This document shows positions 16,671 through 23,785 of a DNA stretch of 60,579 nucleotides, one piece after another; positions within the stretch are counted from its first letter, which is position 1, and every line of letters begins with the position of its first letter. Both the position numbers and the translations under genes were made by a program. The notes under the pieces are model-generated. The model saw only the letters and a list, made by a program, of their open reading frames with translations. It searched no databases and was not told where the DNA came from. This DNA comes from Streptomyces albus subsp. albus. Its GTDB lineage: Bacteria; Actinomycetota; Actinomycetes; Streptomycetales; Streptomycetaceae. Location of the stretch: NCBI RefSeq assembly GCF_000725885.1, contig NZ_JODR01000035.1, positions 1 to 60,579 on the forward strand. The letters run 5' to 3'.

Positions 16671-17373
16671 GGGCGCCCCCGTTGACGCCGATGATCTGCC
16701 CGTTGAGGCCGGCCCATGCCGGCTCGCAGATGCCGACGACGACTCCGGCGATCTCCTCGGGGGTCACCAGCCGGCCCGTCGGCGTCCTGTCCCGGTGGGC
16801 CGCCCGGCGCTCCGGCAGCATGTCGCGGTACATGGTGCTGCCCTCGATCAGCCCCGGGGAGACCGCGTTGACCCGCACGTCGGGTGCCAGCCAGGAGGCG
16901 AGGGACTTCACGAGGCCGATCACCGCGGCTTTGGAAGCGGCGTAGACCGGGTCGTAGCTGCCCCGTTCGCCCGACACCGAGGCCGTCATCACCACCTGGG
17001 CACCGGGGCGGAGCAGCGGCAGCAGCCGGCGGAGCAGCGCGGCCTGCGCGCCGACGTTCACGGTCAGCACGCCGGTGATCTGCTCGTCGGAGTAGGCGCT
17101 CAGTGAGGAGCCGGGGAGGATGCCCGCGAGGAACACCACCACGTCCAGCTGCCCGACGCGTTCCCGGCAGGCCGACGCCGCCGCGTCCAGCGAAGCGGGA
17201 TCGAGGAGGTCCAGCTCGATCGGACGGCCGGGCGCCGATTCGGGGGCCGCGCCCGAGCGTACCGTCGTGAGCACGTGGTCGCCCCGCTGCACGAAGGCGT
17301 CGACCACGGGCGGCCCGATCGACGAACTCGCCCCGACGACGAGTGTGTTGCGTCCTGTGGGCGTCACTGTCAT
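16663..17373 (-). CDS. Short-chain dehydrogenase/reductase (classical, FabG-like)
   Basis: 236 aa from ATG 17373. A GTG at 17409 would add a Pro-rich leader and is less likely. GASSSIG is the cofactor loop. LAGILPGS is where the usual NAG motif would be, followed by the catalytic set in MTASVSGERGSYDPVYAASKAAV (Ser, Tyr, Lys, shown here as spaced motifs) and NAVSPGLI. The C-terminus INGGAHV-like ending (GVNGGAHV) is typical of FabG-type reductases. It would reduce a ketone or oxidise an alcohol with NAD(P)H. It overlaps the DAO-family gene by 8 nt. An operator palindrome lies 130 bp upstream at 17504-17519. Substrate unknown: sugar C-O, polyketide and naphthoquinone are all possible. Confidence 0.82.
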   Translation of the reverse strand: MTVTPTGRNTLVVGASSSIGPPVVDAFVQRGDHVLTTVRSGAAPESAPGRPIELDLLDPASLDAAASACRERVGQLDVVVFLAGILPGSSLSAYSDEQITGVLTVNVGAQAALLRRLLPLLRPGAQVVMTASVSGERGSYDPVYAASKAAVIGLVKSLASWLAPDVRVNAVSPGLIEGSTMYRDMLPERRAAHRDRTPTGRLVTPEEIAGVVVGICEPAWAGLNGQIIGVNGGAHV

Positions 17374-17503
17374 CCGTCCCGTCGGCGTTTGAGGGGGTGG
17401 GGCCGGCACGACGCCTGGTTCGGGGTCTCCCTCCCGGCGTCCCCGGTCAGGCGCGTTCAGCCTGCCAGGAGGCGGCGGCAGGAAGCGGCGGCGGTCGCGG
17501 ATT

Positions 17504-17519
17504 CTGGGCGGATCCTTAG
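17504..17519. promoter_or_regulatory. PAS-LuxR-type operator, site 5 (CTGGGCGGATCCTTAG)
   Basis: Matches 12 of 16 consensus positions, in the promoter gap of the SDR/DAO operon. It overlaps the TAA stop codon of the DAHP-synthase homologue. Confidence 0.55.
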
Positions 17520-18652
17520 GACCGGCAGGGCCGCCGGCGCAGCTCCGCGACGGCGAAGGCGAGTTCGAGCGCGGCGGTGCCGTCCCCGTCCAGTTCGGCC
17601 GTGAGGCCGCCGGGATGGGTGCCCAGCGCGCGGTGGACGTCGTGGAAGGCGGTGACCTCGGCGACGACGTCGTCCAGGGGGCGCGGGCCGTCGGGGGTGG
17701 GATCGCAGAGCCAGACCACGCGGTGGTCCTCCGCCGTGACCTTCTCGACGAGCGCCGGGAGCCGGTCGCGCAGCGCCGCGGCCCCCATACGCACCTGGAA
17801 GGTCATCCGGCCCGGCTCCCGGTCCGGGTCGAGCCGGCCGAGGAGGCGCATGGCCTCGTCCGCGTCGCTGCCGGGGCCCAGCGCGACGCCTACGGGGTTG
17901 CGGATCGTGGCGAGGTAGCCGGCCTGTTCCTCGCGGTCCCGGGTGTGCGCGCCGGTCCACACGAAGTGGCCCGAGGTGTTGTACCGGTGCCCGGTCCGCG
18001 AGTCGACGCGGGTGAGGGCGGAGTCGTAGCGGAGATCGCGGCCCTCGTGGGAGGCGAAGAGTTCGACGGCACCGAGCCGCGCCGGGTCCAGGCCGCAGGC
18101 CCGCATGAAGGCGAGGGCCCGGCCGATCCGGTCGACGAGCGGGGTGTGGTGCCGGAGGGTGGGCGAGCGGGTCACGCGCTCCCGGTTCCATTCGTGCACC
18201 TGTGCGAGATTCGCGTAGCCGCCCGCGCCGAGGGCCCGCACCAGGTTGAGCCGGGCGGCGGCGGCCTCGTACCGGCCGACCGCGCCCGGCTGGTGCGGGC
18301 CCGCAGGGGGCAGGCCGACGGCGCTGAGTTTGACGACGGGTCCGGCGGCGGCGTACGTCAGCACCGCGGCCATCTGCAACTGGGTGCGCAGCCGGTCCCG
18401 GATGACGTCCGCGCTCTGTCCGCCGAAGGCCCGCGCGCGGTCCGCGCAGTGCAGGACCAGCGCCTCACCGCGGGCGGCGCGCGCGAGCTGCGCGGTGAGC
18501 AGGTCGCACTCCCCCGCGAACACCAGGGGCGGGGACGAGGAGAGTTGTGCGACGGTCTCCTCGGACAGCTTTTCGCCGGACCCGGACGGCGGCTCGCCTG
18601 CCGGCGGAGTACGCCGGGCCCCGGACTCGGTCATCTCCACCGCGTCTCTCAT
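17516..18652 (-). CDS. Class II DAHP synthase homologue lacking catalytic motifs
   Basis: 378 aa from ATG 18652, or 372 from ATG 18634. The framework of class II (plant-type) DAHP synthase is clear: PPLVFAGE, GEALVLHCADRARAF, RTQLQMAAVLTYAAAGPVVK, LFASHEGRDLRYD, PDREPGRMTFQVRMGA, RVVWLCDP and GTHPGGL. However, GDCAE (metal Cys) is ADRAR, the KPRS substrate loop is absent (VGLPPAGP), GERTR is GAHTR, DPMHGN (metal His) is DPTPDG, and the C-terminal segment with the last metal Asp is missing. Real enzymes make the first shikimate intermediate, and a plain precursor-supply role would suit the chorismate-fed mqn genes. The missing residues instead argue for a pseudoenzyme or a new reaction. A monocistronic unit with its own operator. 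Confidence 0.8.
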   Translation of the reverse strand: MRDAVEMTESGARRTPPAGEPPSGSGEKLSEETVAQLSSSPPLVFAGECDLLTAQLARAARGEALVLHCADRARAFGGQSADVIRDRLRTQLQMAAVLTYAAAGPVVKLSAVGLPPAGPHQPGAVGRYEAAAARLNLVRALGAGGYANLAQVHEWNRERVTRSPTLRHHTPLVDRIGRALAFMRACGLDPARLGAVELFASHEGRDLRYDSALTRVDSRTGHRYNTSGHFVWTGAHTRDREEQAGYLATIRNPVGVALGPGSDADEAMRLLGRLDPDREPGRMTFQVRMGAAALRDRLPALVEKVTAEDHRVVWLCDPTPDGPRPLDDVVAEVTAFHDVHRALGTHPGGLTAELDGDGTAALELAFAVAELRRRPCRS

Positions 18653-18732
18653 CCGTCCGCTGCCGTTTCGCTTCTTGTCCGCGGGCAGCGTAGGCCGGCG
18701 GGATGCCGGTCCGGTCCGGGCGTTCGGCGCCC

Positions 18733-18748
18733 CTAAAGGAATTGCTAG
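18733..18748. promoter_or_regulatory. PAS-LuxR-type operator, site 6 (CTAAAGGAATTGCTAG)
   Basis: Matches 11 of 16 consensus positions and is extended by outer CCC/GGG arms into a longer palindrome. It lies 80 bp upstream of the DAHP-synthase homologue. Confidence 0.5.
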
Positions 18749-18843
18749 GGGCCGGTCGGCAGGTCCGGGAAGCGTTCGCCGGCGGTGCCGGGGAACGCCG
18801 CGGTGCCGCACCGTCGCGTTCCCCGGCCCGGACCGGACGGGCC

Positions 18844-19545
18844 CTAAGCGGCTGCCCCGCTGACCGACAGCCGGTAGCCCGCCCTGTCCACGGCTTCGAC
18901 CTCCACGTGGTCCGACACACCGAGCCGCTCCGCCAGGGAGGCGACGCAGCCGTGCAACGACGCCTTCAGCGTGCTCCGCTGCACGCGCAGGACCTGGTCG
19001 ACGAGCTGGTCGGCGCGCAGCACCTCGCCCGGGCGGTGGGCCAGTGCGGCGAGGACACCGAATTCCTCGTCCGACAGGTCGATCGGGGCACCGTTGACCA
19101 GCACGACCCGTTCGTCCAGGTCGATGCGGAGCGGACCGGCGAGGACGAGGCCCCCGTCGGGCAGAGCGGCCAGCTCGGGTTCGGCGGCCCGCCAGCGGCG
19201 GACCACGGCCCGGACCCGGGCCAGCACCTCGGCCAGGTTGTAGGGCTTGACGAGGAAGTCGTCCGCGCCCAGGTCCAGTCCCCGCACACACGCGGCGTGG
19301 TCCGCGCGGGTGCTGGTCACCAGGATCGGGACCGAACTGGAGGCCCGGATCTCACTGCACAGCGCGAAGCCGTCGTAGTCGGGCAGGCCGAGATCCAGCA
19401 GCACGGCGTCCGGGCGGGTCTGCTCCAGCAGTTCGAGCGCGGCCCTGCCGGTGCCCGCACACACCGCGGTCAGTCCCTGCTGGGACAATGCGGCCCGCAG
19501 GGCCGCGGACACACGATCGTTGTCCTCGATTACCAGAATCTCCAT
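18844..19545 (-). CDS. Orphan OmpR-type response regulator
   Basis: 233 aa. The receiver domain (residues 1-115) has acidic residues VIEDND, the phosphorylation Asp in VLLDLGLPDYDG, a Thr/Ser in VTSTRAD and Lys in VKPYN. The C-terminal winged helix (about 135-230) ends in VDRAGYRL, as in OmpR/PhoB proteins. No histidine kinase gene is adjacent, so it is an orphan in this regulator block. A GGGGGAAAA ribosome site precedes ATG 19545. It is transcribed in the same direction as the PAS-LuxR gene upstream of it but 145 nt away. The PAS-LuxR target palindrome is not found at its promoter. Confidence 0.88.
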   Translation of the reverse strand: MEILVIEDNDRVSAALRAALSQQGLTAVCAGTGRAALELLEQTRPDAVLLDLGLPDYDGFALCSEIRASSSVPILVTSTRADHAACVRGLDLGADDFLVKPYNLAEVLARVRAVVRRWRAAEPELAALPDGGLVLAGPLRIDLDERVVLVNGAPIDLSDEEFGVLAALAHRPGEVLRADQLVDQVLRVQRSTLKASLHGCVASLAERLGVSDHVEVEAVDRAGYRLSVSGAAA

Positions 19546-19573
19546 TTTTCCCCCATGGAGTCCGAGCCCGAAC

Positions 19574-19593
19574 GACCGAGTCAGTGGTCGGTC
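19574..19593. promoter_or_regulatory. Inverted repeat upstream of the OmpR-type regulator
   Basis: GACCGA and TCGGTC arms are separated by 8 nt, about 30 bp upstream of ATG 19545. It may be an autoregulatory site. It does not resemble the CTAG-armed operator found elsewhere. Confidence 0.35.
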
Positions 19594-19690
19594 CGAAAAT
19601 ACTGGGCAATCACGCCTCTGGGGTCAAGGACGCAGCTCACCTGCCGTTAACACCACGATATTCGTTGCCGGGGCGGGGAGAGGCCCGCGG

Positions 19691-20521
19691 TCACCCGGAT
19701 TCCGCCCGGGCCTCGCCGCGTGAGCGGGCCGACGTTTCGCGCTCCGGGCGGATGTAGTCGGGCAGCACTTTCGGCGGCCAGCAGCCGATACTGAACATTC
19801 CCATCGAGTACGCCTTCGCCGCGAGCGCCGTGCGGTTGGGCACCTTGAAGAGCCGCAGCAGGATGCTCACGTGGTACTCGATGCCCTGCCGGCTGAGGAA
19901 CAGCCTGGCGGCCAGGCGCACGGTCGGATCGCCCGCCGCGACGCCCTCCAGCACCTTCGCCTTGAGCGGCGTCAGCTTCCACCACGAGCCGACGAGCGCC
20001 TGCCGGTCGTCGGCCGTCTCCTCCGGCGTGAACTGCACGAGTATCATGCGCGGTTTGCCGTCGGCGTCCTCGACCGGATAGGCGGTGACCTTGCCGGCGA
20101 CCGCCGTGTCGTGGAACCAGATGGCGATGGAGCGGCTGACCACCTGCGCCTGGTGGCCCTGGACGAGGCGGAGGAACTGGCGCAGCACGTGCTGCCGCAC
20201 GCTCGGGTGCAGGAACTCCGCGAAACTGCGGTCGCAGATGTCGTCGTGGTCGCGACCGCACTGGGCGCTGAAGGCGCTGTTGACGGACCGGATGCGCAGG
20301 CTGGGATCGAGTATTGCGAGCCCGATTCCGGAACGTTCGATCAGCGACAGCACCACATCGCCGTACTCGTCGCTCCGGATCTCCGAGGAATACAGGGGGG
20401 ATGGCAGGTCGCACAATTCGTTGTCGGCGCGATTTTCCTGCCGCAGAATGAGCGGAACTGTTCCGGAAATTCTTCGGAGTTCGCTCTCTCTGCTGTCCCC
20501 CGCTTGCAGTGCATTTGCCAT
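19691..20521 (-). CDS. PAS-LuxR transcriptional activator (PimM/AmphRIV class)
   Basis: 276 aa from ATG 20521, which has GGGGGAAGG upstream. A PAS sensor domain spans about residues 45-155 (EYGDVVLSLIERSGIGLAILD opens it, described as separate motifs) and a LuxR helix-turn-helix spans about 182-245 (LTPLKAKVLEGVAAG, QGIEYHVSILLRLFKVPNR). This is the architecture of PimM, AmphRIV and NysRIV, activators of polyene macrolide clusters that bind CTVGGGAWWTCCCBAG. Ten close matches lie in promoter gaps in this window. N- and C-terminal tails (about 40 and 30 residues) make it longer than PimM (about 190). It is probably the main direct activator of the structural operons. Confidence 0.9.
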   Translation of the reverse strand: MANALQAGDSRESELRRISGTVPLILRQENRADNELCDLPSPLYSSEIRSDEYGDVVLSLIERSGIGLAILDPSLRIRSVNSAFSAQCGRDHDDICDRSFAEFLHPSVRQHVLRQFLRLVQGHQAQVVSRSIAIWFHDTAVAGKVTAYPVEDADGKPRMILVQFTPEETADDRQALVGSWWKLTPLKAKVLEGVAAGDPTVRLAARLFLSRQGIEYHVSILLRLFKVPNRTALAAKAYSMGMFSIGCWPPKVLPDYIRPERETSARSRGEARAESG

Positions 20522-20769
20522 GCCACACCTTCCCCCTGTTTGTGTTCGACTGGCAGGCCGCAGCCTAAGCAGGACAAACGTCGGCGGACAATGCGGGACG
20601 GGGGTAAGGCAGAACACTGTGGTCGCGGCACCGGTGGTTCGGACGGGACGCGGTGCGGTAGTCCGGGACCCCGGGATCACATCTGCCGGACACGCTCCCG
20701 TGTTCGAGAGGCCGGCGAGCACGAAACGAAACAGGCGAGAACTGCACTTTTGTCCGGCTTGCTCGGCCT

Positions 20770-20808
20770 GGCTACCGGCAGGTAGCCCGGTCGGTGCACC
20801 GACCGGGC
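20770..20808. terminator. Two adjacent perfect hairpins
   Basis: GGCTACC-ggca-GGTAGCC (20770-20787) abuts a 24-nt perfect palindrome (20785-20808, GCCCGGTCGGTG and its complement). Both lie between LAL1 and the PAS-LuxR gene. They could stop LAL1 read-through, or the 24-nt palindrome could be a regulator site. Confidence 0.55.
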
Positions 20809-20929
20809 ACCGAAGCGAAAACCGCAGCGGACATCGCCCGCTCCGAACGGGGGAAGCCCCTGAACCGGCCGGAGCCGCGCAACCCGCCGCCCGGCTCGGG
20901 AGATCACCTACCGCGGGGACCCCCGCCTG

Positions 20930-20950
20930 CCGGCCGCTGCGAGCGGCCGG
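20930..20950. terminator. Terminator after LAL1
   Basis: CCGGCCGCT and AGCGGCCGG pair around a 3-nt loop, 12 nt after the LAL1 stop codon on the minus strand. Confidence 0.7.
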
Positions 20951-20962
20951 GTCCGGGCACCC

Positions 20963-23713
20963 TCAGAAATTGAGGGACAGCACGCCGGAGCGGAAAGCGG
21001 CCTCCCCCGCCATGCGGCGGACGACCGGGGCCAGTTCGGCCCGGCCGGCCACGTCCAGCCGCCGGTACAGCCTGGTCAGCGTCTTCTCCACGGCCCGGCG
21101 GGTGACGCCCAGGGACCGGGCGGTGTCCTGGTTGGTGTGGCCGAGAGCCACCAGCGCCGCGACCCAGCGTTCGGTGTCGCTGAGCCCGCCGCCGCCCGGC
21201 GGCACCACTCCACGCAGCTCCGCGCCGAGCGACGCCGTCCAGCAGCGCAACAGCGGCGCCCCCGCCTCGTCCGCTATCCGGTCGGCCTCGGCCAGCAGTT
21301 CGGCGGAGCCGGGGCGTCCGGCGGCGCGCAGCCGCGTACCGTACCCCCGCAGCGCACGGCCGAGTTCGAGGACGTCGGTGCCCTCTCTGAGCACCGCGAC
21401 GGACTCGGCGAACAGCGACAGCGCATAGCGGCCGTGCACGACGGTTCCCCAGACCCGCAGCACCCGGCCCAGCTCGTTGGGCGAGCCGAAGGCGCGCGCC
21501 CGGTCGCAGGCGTGGGCCAGGAGCCCGAGCGCGGGTTTCCGGTCGCCGCCGCGAAGCAGGAGCGGAACGCACCACAGGTCCACGGGGGACAGCGCCTGGC
21601 TGCACCAGCCCGCGGCCTCGGCGCGGCGCGCCGTCTCCACCAGTTCCGCGGCTGCCTCGGACGGTTCCGGGTGCGGGTTGAGCAGGTGGCCCAGCACCTT
21701 GCCGGCGAAGCTGCGGGCCGGCAGCCCGCTCACCGGGCTCTCGTCCAGCAGTCCGTGCAGCCGGCCGGCCCACCCGGCGTCACCGGTCGCGACCGCCACG
21801 GACACCAGGCCCCAGACGGCCAGCCAGTCGCTGTCCCCCAGCGTGCCGGGGCCGGCGGCGCAGGCTTCCAGCGCGTCCATCCAGGCGTCCGCGAGCCGCC
21901 CCGAGGACAGCGCGGCAAGCGCGCGCCAGCCCAGCAGCCGGGTCCGCTGCCGCTCGTCGCCGCGCCGGGTCGCCGCGTCGACGGCCGCGTCCAGCCAGCT
22001 GCGTACGGGCGCTTCGGCCTCGGCCGCGACACCGGAGGCGATCATCAGCGCGGAGGCGGCGTACCCGGAGGCGGTGGAGGCCGGTTCGTGGTCCAGCATC
22101 CAGCGCACCAGGGTGGCGGCCTCGGCTGCGGGCAGCTCTCGGCCCAGTGTCCCGGCGAACACCAGGACCGAGACCAGTTCCCGCTGTGCCGGGGTGCCGG
22201 GTCCCGGCCCGGGTGCCAGCTCGCGCAGCCGCCGGACCGCGTCCCCGGCGGCGTTGGGCGACGCGAGGCCGGACAGCCGGACGCGGGCCTCCAACCGCAG
22301 CCGGGATTCGGCCGCCTCGGCATCGTCCGGCGGCTCCGCATCCGATGTCCGGGCTGAGGAGAGCGCCTCGGCGACCGCCCGCGGCGCGGCGACGAACAAG
22401 GTCAGCGGCACCCGCGACACGGCCGCCGCACGTGCGTGGCCCGGGTCCAGGAGCGGTACGGCCTGGGCCACGTGCCGCAGCGTGGCGGAGGTGTCGAGGT
22501 CCTGCTCAACGTCGGCCAGTGCGAGCAGGAATTCGCCGCGCTGCGGGCTGTCGGGCGAGAACTCGCGCAGTGCCCGGCGCAGGCAGCGGGTCGCCAGTTC
22601 CACGTCACCGCGGCAGCGCGCGTCGTCGGCCGCCCGGCGCAGCAGCCACGCCGCCTCGGGCCACTCCCCCGGGCCGGTCTCCAGCAGGTGCGGGACGATC
22701 CGTTCGGCCGGGGCGCCCGCCGCGCCGAGCAGCGTCGCGGCCCGGCGGTGCAGCTCCGTCCAGTCGGCCAGGGAGAGGCTGTCCTCGGCGATCTCCCGTA
22801 CGCAGTCCCACAGCACGGGAGGGGCGCGGCGGTCGGCTGCCCAGCCGAGCCGCAGCAGTGCCCTCGCCGCGTCGGCCGCCTCGTTCGGCTGGAGATGGGC
22901 GAGGCGGGCGAGGGTGCGTCCGTCGGCGGAGCCGTCGAGGACCGCCGCGCAGTGGGCCAGCCGCCTGACCGGCTCGGGATGGCCGCTGAGGGCGGCGGCG
23001 ACCCGGGCCTTGAGCGGCCAGGGGACGGGGCGGGAGCGGGCGGTGGCGAGCAGCCCGGCACGGGTGAGCCGCTCGCCGGCCTCCAGCCGGCCGGACAGGG
23101 AAGCGAGCCAGGCGGGGTTGCCGGCCGTCGCCTCCGTCCAGGACCGGGCCGACTCCTCGGAGAGGACGATCCCCCGTTCCGCGAGCAGGGCGCGCACATC
23201 CGCCACGTCGAGCGGTGCCATCCGCACCAGGTGGTCCACCCGTGTCAACAGGTCCTGCACCGCCGGCAGCTCGGTGTCCGCCTCGCCCTCGCACACCGCG
23301 ACGACCAGCAGCACAGGGACGGATTCCGGGTCGGCGAGAAGCCGGGCCAGCCAGGCCAGCGACACCTCGTCGGCCCACTGCACGTCATCGACCAGGAACG
23401 TCATGGGGGCGGCTGCGTCCGTCCGGCCGGCCGGACGCAGCGCAGCGACATCCGCGGCGGATCGGAGCAGTTGTTCGACCAGCCCCGCGCCCACGCCCTG
23501 TTCCAGCCGGCTGGCCTGGGCCCGCCGTACGACCAGGCCCTCCTGTGCGGCCAGTTCGGCGGCGGCGTCGAGGAATGCGGAACGGCCCGAGCCGGGCGGG
23601 CCCGTGACCGCCATCAGCGCCGTGGAGCCGCGGCGTGTGCGCTCCAGCGCCCCGCGCAACGAGGCGAAACCCCCGTCCTGGACGGCGGTTCGGTACGGGA
23701 AGGCCGCTTTCAT
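20963..23713 (-). CDS. LAL1: large ATP-binding LuxR-family regulator
   Basis: 916 aa. The P-loop reads GPPGSGRS at residues 38-45 (Arg where the classic motif has Lys), with Walker B MTFLVDDVQWAD at about 104-115. A long helical repeat middle region follows, and the LuxR helix-turn-helix lies near residues 845-905 (LSDTERWVAALVALGHTNQDTA...LGVTRRAVEKTLTRLYRRLDV). LAL proteins such as PikD and RapH are pathway activators. This is the only one of the three LALs here with both ATP-site motifs recognisable. It is divergent from LAL2, with only 72 nt between starts, so the two promoters overlap. No PAS-LuxR palindrome is present in that gap. Confidence 0.9.
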   Translation of the reverse strand: MKAAFPYRTAVQDGGFASLRGALERTRRGSTALMAVTGPPGSGRSAFLDAAAELAAQEGLVVRRAQASRLEQGVGAGLVEQLLRSAADVAALRPAGRTDAAAPMTFLVDDVQWADEVSLAWLARLLADPESVPVLLVVAVCEGEADTELPAVQDLLTRVDHLVRMAPLDVADVRALLAERGIVLSEESARSWTEATAGNPAWLASLSGRLEAGERLTRAGLLATARSRPVPWPLKARVAAALSGHPEPVRRLAHCAAVLDGSADGRTLARLAHLQPNEAADAARALLRLGWAADRRAPPVLWDCVREIAEDSLSLADWTELHRRAATLLGAAGAPAERIVPHLLETGPGEWPEAAWLLRRAADDARCRGDVELATRCLRRALREFSPDSPQRGEFLLALADVEQDLDTSATLRHVAQAVPLLDPGHARAAAVSRVPLTLFVAAPRAVAEALSSARTSDAEPPDDAEAAESRLRLEARVRLSGLASPNAAGDAVRRLRELAPGPGPGTPAQRELVSVLVFAGTLGRELPAAEAATLVRWMLDHEPASTASGYAASALMIASGVAAEAEAPVRSWLDAAVDAATRRGDERQRTRLLGWRALAALSSGRLADAWMDALEACAAGPGTLGDSDWLAVWGLVSVAVATGDAGWAGRLHGLLDESPVSGLPARSFAGKVLGHLLNPHPEPSEAAAELVETARRAEAAGWCSQALSPVDLWCVPLLLRGGDRKPALGLLAHACDRARAFGSPNELGRVLRVWGTVVHGRYALSLFAESVAVLREGTDVLELGRALRGYGTRLRAAGRPGSAELLAEADRIADEAGAPLLRCWTASLGAELRGVVPPGGGGLSDTERWVAALVALGHTNQDTARSLGVTRRAVEKTLTRLYRRLDVAGRAELAPVVRRMAGEAAFRSGVLSLNF

Positions 23714-23785
23714 GTCGATCTCATGCCGATTTCATGACCCGTCGCAACCTCACCAGACGCACAGGATCATCATATTGTCTTCATC

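Larger units (their letters stand above)
20522..20962. other. 441-nt non-coding region between the PAS-LuxR and LAL1 genes
   Basis: This gap holds the PAS-LuxR promoter near 20522-20700, then a series of stem-loops that end the LAL1 transcript. I see no protein-coding ORF with Streptomyces codon bias and no CTAG-armed operator. Confidence 0.6.

Noticed and set aside
17516..18652. First read as an NDP-hexose 2,3-dehydratase because of its place among sugar genes
   Set aside because: The FAGE, LQMAAVLTY, SHE and GTHPGG motifs are those of class II DAHP synthase. No 2,3-dehydratase repeats are present. A 2,3-dehydratase was not found in this window.
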